From: Olsenella sp. KH3B4
Lineage (GTDB): Bacteria > Actinomycetota > Coriobacteriia > Coriobacteriales > Atopobiaceae
Assembly (NCBI GenBank): GCA_900111695.1
Contig: FOHD01000007.1
Location: 62,001-126,000 of the forward strand
DNA length: 64,000 bases
Reading direction: 5' to 3'
The position numbers and the translations under genes are program-made. Shown piece by piece: positions 8,742 through 19,392 of this stretch. Every line of letters begins with the position of its first letter. Position 1 is the first letter of the stretch. The notes beneath the pieces were generated by a model. The model was not told the origin of the DNA. It saw only the letters and a program-made list of their open reading frames with translations, and searched no databases.

Positions 8742-9081
8742 CAGGAAGCATGCGATTTGGTATCGTATCACAGCACCCGAAGACAACTCCCCCGTGACCT
8801 GCGAATGTGTGTCCGAATCCACAACTTCTTCTGCGTCCTGCCGCATGCGCCCCGCACTTTCGAGACCACGCGTCCCTCTTGCCTTTCCAAAGGGTACGGC
8901 TCGTCGCTGACAACAATCTGACGCTGGACGGACAGGCTACTGACACAGAGCTGACAGGCACCGCTCTGGGGGCGGCGAATGCCGTCCTTGCCCACAACGA
9001 AAACTCGTAGCGAGATGCTCATCATACACAACTTCTACACATTTTCCGATTCACCGTTCGCGCCTAGACATCGCGACAAAG
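8742..9081. other. Spacer without a recognised gene
   Basis: This is the upstream region of the rpsF operon, presumably containing its promoter. Short ORFs on both strands have no ribosome site or family resemblance. I see no RNA gene here. Confidence 0.6.
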
Positions 9082-9085
9082 AAAA

Positions 9086-9113
9086 AGAGCAGGCACCACC
9101 TGGCACCTGCTCT
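9086..9113 (-). terminator. Terminator after tRNA-Ser(CGA)
   Basis: An 8-bp stem (AGAGCAGG/CCTGCTCT) is followed on the minus strand by TTTTTCTTT, just past the tRNA 3' end. Confidence 0.8.
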
Positions 9114-9123
9114 CGCATTCAAA

Positions 9124-9213
9124 TGGCGGAGGGGGAGGGATTCGAACCCTCGTACCCCCGAAGGGGTAAACGGTTTTCGAGACCGCCGCATTCAACCACT
9201 CTGCCACCCCTCC
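9124..9213 (-). tRNA. tRNA-Ser (anticodon CGA)
   Basis: This 90-base class II tRNA has a long variable arm, an intact GGTTCGAATCC T-arm and an encoded CCA. The anticodon loop contains CGA, reading UCG. The 7-bp acceptor stem GGAGGGG pairs with CCCCTCC. Confidence 0.95.
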
Positions 9214-9224
9214 GTGGGGTGAAA

Positions 9225-9249
9225 AGCGGCGCCCCAGTGGGACGCCGCT
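9225..9249 (-). terminator. Terminator between the two tRNA-Ser genes
   Basis: The stem AGCGGCG/CGCCGCT is followed on the minus strand by TTTT, placed directly after tRNA-Ser(GGA). Confidence 0.65.
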
Positions 9250-9257
9250 GGATTTAC

Positions 9258-9348
9258 TGGCGGAGAGTCTGGGATTTGAACCCAGGATACGCTTTAGGCG
9301 TATACACGATTTCCAATCGTGCTCCTTCGGCCACTCGGACAACTCTCC
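9258..9348 (-). tRNA. tRNA-Ser (anticodon GGA)
   Basis: This 91-base class II tRNA has a long variable arm, the acceptor stem GGAGAGT/ACTCTCC and an encoded CCA. The anticodon loop TTGGAAA gives GGA, reading UCU and UCC. Confidence 0.95.
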
Positions 9349-9479
9349 AGGAACCGCGACGGCTAGTATATCGTAAGTTCACCGGTAAGGGGAAGTGGTT
9401 TTTCTCTCCACCGGTTATTCTTGTCCGCACGGGTCATTGTGCGAGAAAATATACACCTGTCCAACCCCAGGGAGGCCGA

Positions 9480-10238
9480 ATGCCGGAGCTTTTCTCAAAG
9501 TTTGGCCCCGAAATGGCGGCCGTATCTCTTCCTGCCTGGCTCGACCTCGCGGCCCTCATGGTGGGTGCGGTCTCCGGCGTGCTGGTGGCTCGGGAGCACA
9601 AACTCGACCTTGTGGGGTTTGTCGGCCTGGCAATGCTCTGTGGCTTAGGCGGCGGGCTCATTCGCGACATCACCATGCAGGTGGATTCGGTCTACATGCT
9701 CTCTTCGCCCTACGCCATTCCCGCCGCTGCAGGCCTGGGCATCTTTGCCTTTTGCTTCCCAAGCCTCTTTGACGGGTTCTCCAGCATTATCGAATGGGTG
9801 GACATTGTTTCCGTGGGTCTCTTTGCGCTCATGGGAACCGACAAGGCCATCGTCTACGGGCTTCTGCCGTTCTCGGCAATCCTTATGGGCACCCTAACTG
9901 GCGTAGGCGGCGGTATGCTTCGCGACGTCTTCCTTGGCGACATCCCTCGCATCTTCAAACCGAGCAACTACTACGCCCTGTGCGCGCTTGCCGGCTCAGC
10001 CGTTTACTACGTAACAGTCATGGTCTTCTGGCTGGGGAAACCCTGGGCGGCAATCCTGTGCGTGGCGGTAACTGTTGGGCTCAGGCGCTGGTCGCTTCAC
10101 TACAACGTCATCTCCCCCAACGACGTAAACCTTGCCCCACGCGTGGCTGGTGGTGTGCGCAAGCTTACCCGTCGCGTCTCGAGGACCAGGAGTGCCGCGC
10201 GCCGTAAGCGCAGCTCTGCTCGGAAGCGCAACGGTTAG
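9480..10238 (+). CDS. TRIC/UPF0126-family membrane protein (YicG-like)
   Basis: This 252-aa integral membrane protein has about seven hydrophobic segments in two similar halves. Each half carries the glycine-rich motif of the UPF0126/TRIC family (GLGGGLIRDI and GVGGGMLRDVFLGDIP). The family includes trimeric cation channels, but bacterial members are mostly uncharacterised, so the ion is unknown. The C-terminal 35 residues are strongly basic (RRKRSSARKRNG). The start is fixed by GGGAGG just upstream of the ATG. It is transcribed against the replication direction of this arm and stands alone. Confidence 0.85.
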   Translation: MPELFSKFGPEMAAVSLPAWLDLAALMVGAVSGVLVAREHKLDLVGFVGLAMLCGLGGGLIRDITMQVDSVYMLSSPYAIPAAAGLGIFAFCFPSLFDGFSSIIEWVDIVSVGLFALMGTDKAIVYGLLPFSAILMGTLTGVGGGMLRDVFLGDIPRIFKPSNYYALCALAGSAVYYVTVMVFWLGKPWAAILCVAVTVGLRRWSLHYNVISPNDVNLAPRVAGGVRKLTRRVSRTRSAARRKRSSARKRNG

Positions 10239-10547
10239 CGCTAATGCTATGCGCCAGAGGCGGCCCCAGAGAAGCAATCTGGCCCGCCGGGAACCATCTG
10301 CGCGCAAGCAACACTCCCAAAATTACGTACGGAACCGAGGTTGTGTAGTATCACCGCTGGCCACGGAGGCGCAGCGTAGCTCCCAAGAGCCATGGAGGCA
10401 TGAGCATGCCTAACAGATATCTGCAGTAATGTTGTTTCTTTCTGCGCGATTCCCCGAAGTCTCTGCCAAGGAGACTCGCTATGTTCGGCGGCACGGAAAA
10501 TAACCCACTTATCCTCACTTTTGCACGTAATTCTGTGTCTTCTTCAT
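10239..10547. other. Spacer without a recognised gene
   Basis: This is about 300 bases between a plus-strand and a minus-strand gene end. I see no ORF with a ribosome site, no tRNA and no known RNA motif. Confidence 0.55.
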
Positions 10548-10588
10548 ACGTAAGGGGCGCCGCGGGTAACCCGCGGCGCCCCTTACGT
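10548..10588. terminator. Long perfect hairpin between convergent genes
   Basis: A 41-base sequence reads ACGTAAGGGGCGCCGCGGGT, one base, then its exact complement: a 20-bp perfect stem. It lies 25 bases past the typA stop. Neither side has a real U-tract, so a bidirectional terminator is inferred from position and stability. Confidence 0.6.
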
Positions 10589-10613
10589 TGCTAACAAACC
10601 GTGCCGGTTCAAA

Positions 10614-12452
<1,839 letters not shown>

Positions 12453-12647
12453 GGGCACCTCTCGTCTGGCTCGCCGGCGAGACAAACGCCGGCGCTTATG
12501 GATTTCGCGGCAACTTTATACCAGCGCGGGGCCAAACGGACCCCACAGCACGCCGTTCCACGCAAACTGCTACATGGTACGACTGAAAACCTGAATGTAA
12601 CAGTACAATTGCTCTCGTTTGGACAGCGTGGACGAAAGGCACATTTT

Positions 12648-15428
12648 ATGAGTAATCGAGGGCCAGGACGGAGAGTTGCTTCAATTGCACTAGTAGCAGT
12701 ACTCGGGCTGTTCCCCGTCAGCGCACTGGCAGAAGACGCGCAGTCACTCCTCACAGATTCGACCGCAGTCACTGAAAAGGTCGAGATTGAGGCTGGAACC
12801 AGGGAGAATTCCCCGTCCAACACCTCCGCGCCCTCTAAGGACAGCGATTCGACGGATAGTACGTCCGCATTCAAGCGGCCGAGCGAGCAGAACACCCTGT
12901 CTGACGAGAAGAAAGAACAGGAAACGGCATCCGCTTCGCCTAGCGTAACTGAGAAGCAGGAACCGGCACCCGATTCACAACAGTCGCAGACAGACTCATC
13001 GGAGAACGTCGAGAAGAGCGCAACTTCGGGCTCGACCAATGAGGACGCCCCCACAGACTCGCCTGATGCCGCAGACCCCGCAGACGACTCAACAATAACG
13101 ATGTCGCGAATCTACAACCAATGGACTGGCGAGCACCTGTTCACCTCCAGCACCAGCGAACGAGACTCCGACGTAGAGCTAGGTTGGACTGACGAAGGCG
13201 TGGGCTGGCAGGCCCCTAAGTCATCGAGCACTCCTGTCTACCGTCTCTACAACCCCTACTCAGGAGACCACCACTTCACGACCAGTGCAGACGAATACAG
13301 CAGCCTTGGGACAATCGGTTGGAAGCAGGAGGGCGTTGGCTTCTACTCCGAAGACGATCACGTGAGCGGTTTTGTCGTCTATCGCCTATTCAACCCATAT
13401 GTGTCCATAGGAACCCATCACTACACGCTCAGCAAGAGCGAGTATGACTATCTCGGCACCATCGGCTGGAACAAGGAGGGAACCGGTTGGTACGCCACGG
13501 ACGCGTCCTTCTGCATCATTACCGCATCTGTCACCGATAGCTCGGGTGCCACTCAGGACGTTGTCTCGACGACCAAAGACGGCATCACCTACCTCGTGCT
13601 TCCCTCCTATGCAAACGCAAGCAGCGTAAACGTGGGGGTCAGCGCCAACGGGACGGGCCTCGACGCCACGCTCAACCTGCCCTCTCATGACGCTTCAGTT
13701 TCCGCAGCGGGAACGAACGTCGACCTCTCACGCGACCTCGGGTCTACCGCTAGCTATGCGACACGGCGCGGCACGCATCCGCTCGTCATCCTCAAGTCTG
13801 GAGACGTAGGCACCATCTTTGTCACAAGCGTCGACCCCGCCCAAAACCGTGCATGGGTCGAGGCAAGCAAGAACCACAGCGCCAAGGCCAGCGTAGACAT
13901 ACTGATGGTGGCCAGTGACGGCTCGCTCGTCTACAACAAGGACGGCAAGAAGCACTCCACCATAAAGGGTCGCGGCAACAACACCTGGGGCTATGGCAAC
14001 AAGAAGCCCTACCAGATCTCGCTCAGCAAGAAGACCGACCTGCTCCAGACCGGCAATGAAGACAACGCCAATAAGAAGTGGGTCCTTCTCGCCAATGAGA
14101 ACGATGCCACGCTGCTCCACGACACCCTTGCCTATGACATGGGTCTCGAGCTTGATCTCGTCGGCTGCGAGGGCACTCCGATCGACCTCTACTACGACGG
14201 TGAGTACCGCGGGAGCTACTACCTTTGTGAGAAGGTCGAAATCAAAGACGGGCGCGTGGACATCCACAATCTCGAAGATGACGTCGAGAAGGCAAACAAG
14301 GACACGGACCTCGACGCCCTTCCTACCGCAAAAGGCACCTACACCTCGGATGGCAGGACCTACACCTTCCAGTATGTGGAAGGCGTCAAGGACCCCAAGG
14401 ACATCACGGGGGGATATTTGGTAGAGAAGGACGGTGCCTACTATGCCAAGGAGACCTGCTGGTTTGAAACGAGCATAGGCATCTTCGTGGTCAAGAGTCC
14501 GGAGGTGGCATCTCAGAACCAGGTGTGCTACATCGCTGAGCAGATTCAGGCCGCTATCAACGCCATGTACGAAGGCAAGTTCAACCTCAATGACCAGGCA
14601 AGCTTCGACCTCGACAGCCTTTCTAAAAGCTACCTCGTGAACGAGTTCACCAAGAACATCGACTTCTTCTTCACCTCGACTTACTTCTACAAGGACAAGG
14701 GCAGCAACGTCATCTACGCCGAGCCCCTGTGGGATTTCGACGGTTCGATGGGTGTGAGGACCGACGACGGCGATGCCAACTTCAAGAAGTACTCTGGCTA
14801 CAGCGTCCCCGGTGGCGCATACATCAACACCATCCCCTCCATTTGGAAGCGTGCGCAAGAGGTCTGGAAGCAGGAGCTGAGTCCCCTCATGGCCAACGTG
14901 GTCCTTGGAGACAGCAGCGCTGTTGGCAGCAACGGTTTTCTCCACTCTCTTTCCTACTACCGCAACCAGATTTCCGCCTCGCAGGCAGCCAATCAGGCTC
15001 TCTTTGGGATGGGTCACTTCGGTAATGAGTTTGCGCCGTTCCCAACCTATGAGGAAAACTATCGCTACCTCGTCGACTGGCTTACCTGGAGAACCGAATG
15101 GTTCAACAAGTACTTTGCCAACTCAGAGGCACCCGAGAACCACACGTCCGTCTACAACGGGACAGACTACGGCCTGGTCTACGACTACGACTACTACGTG
15201 GAGAATCATCCTGAGGTCACGGAGACAGCGGGGACAGGCGAGGACGCCGTTCTCGCCTACTTCGTCGAGAAGGACTTGCCTCACGGGGTTCGAGCGTCGC
15301 TCAACTTTGACCCCGTTACGTATAAGACACGCTATGCAGACCTCGCTGACACGTATGGCGACAACTGGATTCCATACTACGAGCACTTCATGACCAGCGG
15401 ATTCTACGAAGGCAGGAGAGCGGCTTAG
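12648..15428 (+). CDS. Secreted CotH-kinase-domain protein with DUF5648-like repeats
   Basis: This 926-aa protein has a Sec signal peptide (residues 1-28, ending SALA). An Asp/Ser/Thr-rich linker runs to about residue 150. Three repeats of the DUF5648 type follow (IYNQWTGEHLFTSS...GWTDEGVGW, LYNPYSGDHHFTTS...GWKQEGVGF, LFNPYVSIGTHHYTLS...GWNKEGTGW). A CotH domain comes next with its nucleotide-binding signature KGRGNNTWG from Lys440 and the metal motif DFDGS from Asp696. CotH proteins of spore-formers phosphorylate proteins; secreted actinobacterial homologues are little studied. The C-terminus is a short repeat-like region (YYVENHPEV, FMTSGFYEGRRAA). No LPXTG or membrane anchor is seen. A TACAAT -10-like box lies at 12604-12609. 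Confidence 0.85.
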   Translation: MSNRGPGRRVASIALVAVLGLFPVSALAEDAQSLLTDSTAVTEKVEIEAGTRENSPSNTSAPSKDSDSTDSTSAFKRPSEQNTLSDEKKEQETASASPSVTEKQEPAPDSQQSQTDSSENVEKSATSGSTNEDAPTDSPDAADPADDSTITMSRIYNQWTGEHLFTSSTSERDSDVELGWTDEGVGWQAPKSSSTPVYRLYNPYSGDHHFTTSADEYSSLGTIGWKQEGVGFYSEDDHVSGFVVYRLFNPYVSIGTHHYTLSKSEYDYLGTIGWNKEGTGWYATDASFCIITASVTDSSGATQDVVSTTKDGITYLVLPSYANASSVNVGVSANGTGLDATLNLPSHDASVSAAGTNVDLSRDLGSTASYATRRGTHPLVILKSGDVGTIFVTSVDPAQNRAWVEASKNHSAKASVDILMVASDGSLVYNKDGKKHSTIKGRGNNTWGYGNKKPYQISLSKKTDLLQTGNEDNANKKWVLLANENDATLLHDTLAYDMGLELDLVGCEGTPIDLYYDGEYRGSYYLCEKVEIKDGRVDIHNLEDDVEKANKDTDLDALPTAKGTYTSDGRTYTFQYVEGVKDPKDITGGYLVEKDGAYYAKETCWFETSIGIFVVKSPEVASQNQVCYIAEQIQAAINAMYEGKFNLNDQASFDLDSLSKSYLVNEFTKNIDFFFTSTYFYKDKGSNVIYAEPLWDFDGSMGVRTDDGDANFKKYSGYSVPGGAYINTIPSIWKRAQEVWKQELSPLMANVVLGDSSAVGSNGFLHSLSYYRNQISASQAANQALFGMGHFGNEFAPFPTYEENYRYLVDWLTWRTEWFNKYFANSEAPENHTSVYNGTDYGLVYDYDYYVENHPEVTETAGTGEDAVLAYFVEKDLPHGVRASLNFDPVTYKTRYADLADTYGDNWIPYYEHFMTSGFYEGRRAA

Positions 15429-15448
15429 AAAAGAGGCTCCGACGGACC

Positions 15449-15904
15449 CTACCCCAGCAGGTTCTCGACCTCGCCGGCGGGGGCTGGGTCCGTCCAGGCG
15501 AAGTTGTCACCTTCGCCCTTGCCGTCCACGAGCGAGAAGGCCGAGAAGCTCGTGCGGCCGCGCTCGCCAAACTCGAGCAAGACCGCATCCTGGTAGGCGC
15601 CGCGCTCGTCGGCAACCGCCCCCTCGTAGGCAAGAGCGTAACGCACCGGCGCACCGAGCTTCGCTGCGGCGTCCCCGCAAGAGCGTGCGAGATCACGCAC
15701 CTTCTTGCGGGCGCCCTCGAGGCACTCCTCCGGGCCGTCGTCGGCAAAGGTGTAGCTGGCCACGTTGCCTGCCGCATCCTCCACGGCGAGGATCACGTTA
15801 AGCTCTACGCCCTCCGCAAGCACGTCGAATGCCTGGCCCATAAGGGTGCTCGAGAGGTCGTCCAGCTCCGGCGATACTCCCTGTCCGTCCTTCTCAGCGC
15901 CCAT
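15449..15904 (-). CDS. Hypothetical protein
   Basis: I do not recognise this 151-aa protein. It is acidic and soluble, without a signal peptide or membrane segment. It has alternating strand-like segments (ELNVILAVEDAAGNVASYTF, PVRYALAYEGAV, QDAVLLEFGERGRTSFSAF) that suggest a compact alpha/beta domain. The ATG has a clear AGGGAGG site, and codon use matches the neighbours, so it is likely a real gene. It ends 20 bases from the convergent CotH gene. Confidence 0.75.
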   Translation of the reverse strand: MGAEKDGQGVSPELDDLSSTLMGQAFDVLAEGVELNVILAVEDAAGNVASYTFADDGPEECLEGARKKVRDLARSCGDAAAKLGAPVRYALAYEGAVADERGAYQDAVLLEFGERGRTSFSAFSLVDGKGEGDNFAWTDPAPAGEVENLLG

Positions 15905-15991
15905 GAGGCCTCCCTGCTACCTGTGTTGTCTTTGACACACATGGTAGCCGTTCCGGCCCACGGCATGGTGGTACTCTCCTCCCCACCCCCG

Positions 15992-16070
15992 TTCTTTATC
16001 GGTTTCTGTGAAACGGACGTTGCATTTGCCCAGTTGGCGAAAAGCAGAATTCACAGATACCGATAAAGAA
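15992..16070. repeat. Long inverted-repeat element, copy 1
   Basis: 21-base arms at 15992-16012 (TTCTTTATCGGTTTCTGTGA plus one) and 16050-16070 are complementary with one mismatch, around a 37-base centre containing TTTGCCCAGTTGGCG. The same arms and core occur at 19225-19319 in the opposite orientation. It lies 56 bases beyond the mgtA stop and could also act as its terminator. Confidence 0.85.
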
Positions 16071-16125
16071 GGAACAGGAGAGGAGGGAGGAGGGAGGAGA
16101 GTCGCGGCAGCGAGGCATCAGGCCA

Positions 16126-18891
16126 CTAGAGCAGGCGTCCGAAGCGGCGCACATAGGCCCTTCTCGCCAGCAGGACGAGAACCGCGTAGCCAAGCACAAC
16201 CAGGGGCAGCACGGCGAGAAATGCCACGGGCAGCGGTGCCATGCCAAGGGCAGCCCCAACCCCCGTAAACGGGATGACCAGCGACAGCACGATGGCAACA
16301 GTGTCAAGCAGCAGCACGCGCCAGTCCGCCATGCTCTGCACGAAGGGGATGCGCTCGGTCCGAACCAAGTGCACGAAGAGCACCTGCGTGCACATGGATT
16401 CGACGAACCACCCCGCCTGGAAGGTCGCAGCGAAGAGAGCCGTGGCGGTAGGGTTTCCCACAATGGCCTGCCAACTACCCCCGGCCACGCTCGGGCACAC
16501 CCAGAAGAACAGCAGCACAAAGGTCGCCACGTCGAACACCGAGCTTGTGGGTCCAATCCAGTGCATGAAGCTCGCAATGGAACCAGGCCTCCACGTCTGG
16601 GGAACCCGCAGCTCCCGTGCGTCGACGCTGTCCCAGGGGATGGCGGCGCAGGCGCAGTCGTAGATGAAGTTGAGAAGCAGCAGCTGCACTGCGGTCATGG
16701 GCAGGAAGGGGAGAAACACGCTCGCCACCAGGACCGAGAAGATGTTGCCAAAGTTGGAGCTGGCCGTCATCTTCACATACTTGTTCATGTTGAAGAAGGT
16801 GCGCCGCCCCGCAACGATGCCCCGCTCCAGAACCCCAAGGTCCTTCTCGAGAAGGATGATGTCCGCCGCCTCCTTGGCCACGTCCGCGCCGGAGTCTACC
16901 GAGACGCCGCAGTCGCTAGCCCCCATGGCAGCAGCGTCGTTCACGCCATCTCCCATGAAACCCACCACGTGTCCGCACGAGCGGAGCGCCCGCACGACGC
17001 GCACCTTCTGGTCGGGCGAGAGCTTTGCGAACACGGTGGTGTGCTCCACCTGCTCCGAAAGCTCCTCGTCTGAAAGTTTGGCGACCGCCGCACCGTCAAG
17101 CGTCCCCTCCACGTCAAGTCCGATCGTCTCGCACACCGTGCACGCAACCCGAAGGGAATCGCCGGTGAGGACCTTGGTCGCAACGCCATGCTCGCACAGG
17201 GCGGCAACCGCCTGTGCGGCGCTCCTCTTTGGCGGGTCGAGAAATGCCAGGTAGCCAATGAGCGTCATGCCGCGCTCGTCCTCCCCGGAAAGGACCCCCG
17301 CCGCCGCAGGGTTCTCCTTGCGAGCCACGCCCAGCACGCGCATGCCCTTGTCGGCAAGGTCATAGGCGGTGGAGAGCACCCGTTCGCGAACGTCGCCCCC
17401 AAGGGGGACCACACTGCCGTCGTATTCGACCTCGGTGCAGACCCCAAGGACCTCCTCGATTGCACCTTTGGTGACCATGAGGCGGCGTCCGTCGTTGTTC
17501 TCGACGACAACGCTCACGCGGCGGCGCTCGAAGTCGAACGGAACCTCGTCAACAAGGTGCCAGCTTGTTGACAGCTCGTCTGCGTCTATACCGGGAACTC
17601 TGCGGGCGGTCTCCTCGGTCGCGCGCGAGATGATTGCCGAGTCTATGAGGTTGCGCACGCCTGTCTCAAAGAAGCTGTTGAGAAACGCGTGGCCGAGCAC
17701 CTGCGGATCCTCGCGTCCCATGAGGTCTAGGTGCCGCTCGAGAACGACGTGGTCCTCGGTGAGCGTGCCGGTCTTGTCGGTGCAAAGCACGTCCATGGCG
17801 CCAAGATTCTGGATGGCGTCAAGCCGCTTCACGATCACGCGGTCGCGGGAGAGGTCCACGGCACCCTTCGCAAGGCAGGTCGTCACGATCATGGGCAGCA
17901 TCTCGGGTGTGAGACCAACGGCAACCGAGAGCGAGAAGAGCAGCGCCGAGAGCCAGTCGCCCTTCGTGAGTCCGTTGATGGCGAGGACGAGAGGCGCCAT
18001 GACCACCATGAGGCGCAGCAGGAGCCTGCTCACCGAGGCGATTCCCTCGTCATAGGCAGTCTTGCCGCGCTTGGCACCAAGACTTGTCGCCATGCCGCCA
18101 AACATGGTGTTTGCACCAGTGGCGACAACCACTGCCACCCCACTCCCCGAGACCACGGTGGAGCCCATGAGCACTATGTTGTCGAGATCCCCTGCGGTGC
18201 GGGTGTCATCGGAGGGTGCAGGGCGAGGCGTTGCCACACGCTCCACGGGAAGGCTTTCCCCCGTGAGCGACGACATGCCGAGGAAGAGGTCGCGCGCCTG
18301 GATGAGCCGCGCGTCCGCCGGCACGATGTCGCCCGATGCAAGGTGCACGATGTCGCCAACAACCACGTCTGCCAGGGGAATCTCCACGCGCCCCTCGTCC
18401 GCGCGCTCGACGTTGCAGGTGGTCAGTATCGTCTTGGCGAGCGCCGCCGCGGCGTCGTCGCTCTTGCCCTCCTGCACGAACCTCAAAGTGCCGGAGACGG
18501 CGATCATTGCGAAAATGATGATGAAGGTCGAAGGGTCGCGCTCGGCGGGTGCAGCCAGGATCACATCAGTGACAAGAGACACCACGGCGAGAAGCGCGAG
18601 GATTCCCGTGAAGGGGTCCACGAAGGCCTTCGCAAAGCGCACCGGCACAGGGTCGCGATGGGCGTGCGCGACCTCGTTTGAACCCCATGCAGCACGGGAC
18701 AGCTCGACCTTCTCGGCAGAGAGGCCGTCATGGCTGGTGTTGAACTCGTTGAGAAGCTCTTCCGTTTCGAGCGAGGAGACACGGCGCAGCCAATCGAGCT
18801 GGGACGACTTCCCCGTTTGCGTCTCCGCACGGTGAGCGATAAGCCCCGTCCTTGTCAGCCTGGACAGGAACCCGTTGGTGAGCAGCCTCAT
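16126..18891 (-). CDS. mgtA: Magnesium-translocating P-type ATPase (MgtA type)
   Basis: This 921-aa P3B-type ATPase imports Mg2+ across the cytoplasmic membrane. The domain order is standard: N-terminal cytosolic part, M1-M2, actuator domain (SSLTGESLPVE), M3-M4 with VGLTPEMLPMIV, the phosphorylation site DKTGTLT at Asp372, the nucleotide domain, the hinge (MGDGVNDAAAM), and six C-terminal helices with the MgtA-typical NFIYDCACAAIPWD. The ATG has a GGAGGTGG site. The long leader holds a small ORF with a strong ribosome site, suggesting leader-peptide control. Two copies of an inverted-repeat element flank the gene. Confidence 0.95.
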   Translation of the reverse strand: MRLLTNGFLSRLTRTGLIAHRAETQTGKSSQLDWLRRVSSLETEELLNEFNTSHDGLSAEKVELSRAAWGSNEVAHAHRDPVPVRFAKAFVDPFTGILALLAVVSLVTDVILAAPAERDPSTFIIIFAMIAVSGTLRFVQEGKSDDAAAALAKTILTTCNVERADEGRVEIPLADVVVGDIVHLASGDIVPADARLIQARDLFLGMSSLTGESLPVERVATPRPAPSDDTRTAGDLDNIVLMGSTVVSGSGVAVVVATGANTMFGGMATSLGAKRGKTAYDEGIASVSRLLLRLMVVMAPLVLAINGLTKGDWLSALLFSLSVAVGLTPEMLPMIVTTCLAKGAVDLSRDRVIVKRLDAIQNLGAMDVLCTDKTGTLTEDHVVLERHLDLMGREDPQVLGHAFLNSFFETGVRNLIDSAIISRATEETARRVPGIDADELSTSWHLVDEVPFDFERRRVSVVVENNDGRRLMVTKGAIEEVLGVCTEVEYDGSVVPLGGDVRERVLSTAYDLADKGMRVLGVARKENPAAAGVLSGEDERGMTLIGYLAFLDPPKRSAAQAVAALCEHGVATKVLTGDSLRVACTVCETIGLDVEGTLDGAAVAKLSDEELSEQVEHTTVFAKLSPDQKVRVVRALRSCGHVVGFMGDGVNDAAAMGASDCGVSVDSGADVAKEAADIILLEKDLGVLERGIVAGRRTFFNMNKYVKMTASSNFGNIFSVLVASVFLPFLPMTAVQLLLLNFIYDCACAAIPWDSVDARELRVPQTWRPGSIASFMHWIGPTSSVFDVATFVLLFFWVCPSVAGGSWQAIVGNPTATALFAATFQAGWFVESMCTQVLFVHLVRTERIPFVQSMADWRVLLLDTVAIVLSLVIPFTGVGAALGMAPLPVAFLAVLPLVVLGYAVLVLLARRAYVRRFGRLL

Positions 18892-19009
18892 GGGCCACCT
18901 CCGATCCGGGGATGCGCGCAGGGACGCAGTACGACGTCATCTGCGTAGGAACCGGCGGCAAGGCGGGCACACAATAGGCTTGAATGAGCAGGGTGGGGCC
19001 GCGCCAGCG

Positions 19010-19093
19010 CTACCGGCGGCGCCCGTCTCCCCTTTTGGCAGGCGCCAACCTCACTGAGCTTGCGTTTTCTCGAGCATGACTACCGTCGCTCAT
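19010..19093 (-). CDS. Possible leader peptide of mgtA (27 aa)
   Basis: An ATG lies 8 bases after a perfect AAGGAGG site, followed by 27 codons ending KRGDGRRR and TAG, 118 bases upstream of the mgtA start on the same strand. The stop lies in a very GC-rich stretch able to form hairpins, and a 6-bp stem (AGGGGC/GCCCCT) lies at 19115-19130 in the leader. mgtA of enterobacteria is controlled by translation of a short leader ORF (mgtL). This peptide is Arg-rich rather than Pro-rich, so the mechanism is inference. No M-box riboswitch was recognised. Confidence 0.45.
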   Translation of the reverse strand: MSDGSHARENASSVRLAPAKRGDGRRR

Positions 19094-19149
19094 GGATGGC
19101 ACCTCCTTGGCGTCAGGGGCTCCCGCCCCTTTGAATCAGTTACTCTCAC

Positions 19150-19239
19150 TATACCCCACCCTCTTTAGCTAGCCCTCCCTCTTTAGCCGGTCTCCCTTCT
19201 TTACCCAACCCCCCTTCTTTATCCTCCCTCCCTTCTTTA
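19150..19239. repeat. 18-bp tandem repeat, five units
   Basis: Five units of exactly 18 bases end in CCCTCTTTA or CCTTCTTTA, with the final A at 19167, 19185, 19203, 19221 and 19239. On the minus strand they read TAAAGARGGG and lie directly upstream of a TATAGT -10-like sequence (19147-19152 region) for the mgtA leader. The last unit merges into the inverted-repeat element. Confidence 0.8.
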
Positions 19240-19319
19240 TCGGTATCTGTGAATCTTGTTAGCCGGCAACTGGGCAAACGTGAAGTCTGTTTCACAGATA
19301 CCGATAAAGAAGGGAGGGA
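19225..19319. repeat. Long inverted-repeat element, copy 2
   Basis: Perfect 29-base arms lie at 19225-19253 and 19291-19319 (core TTCTTTATCGGTATCTGTGA), around a 37-base centre. Read on the minus strand, the centre contains TTTGCCCAGTTGCCGG, matching the plus-strand core of copy 1. The two copies are therefore inverted relative to each other, on either side of mgtA. Confidence 0.88.
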
Positions 19320-19348
19320 AGGGGTGAGGGGATACCAGGGAACGAGAG

Positions 19349-19384
19349 AAAAAAAGGGCCCCGCGGAGACAACCGCAGGGCCCT
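19349..19384 (-). terminator. Terminator after tRNA-Ala
   Basis: The hairpin AGGGCCCTGCGG/CCGCGGGGCCCT is followed by seven T on the minus strand, just past the tRNA-Ala 3' end. Confidence 0.88.
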
Positions 19385-19392
19385 CGAACATG

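Noticed and set aside
8807..9010. 67-codon plus-strand ORF upstream of the tRNA-Ser genes
   Set aside because: It has no ribosome site or family resemblance and lies in the rpsF promoter region.
18892..19150. M-box magnesium riboswitch upstream of mgtA
   Set aside because: The conserved M-box blocks are not visible on the minus strand; the small ORF is the better candidate.
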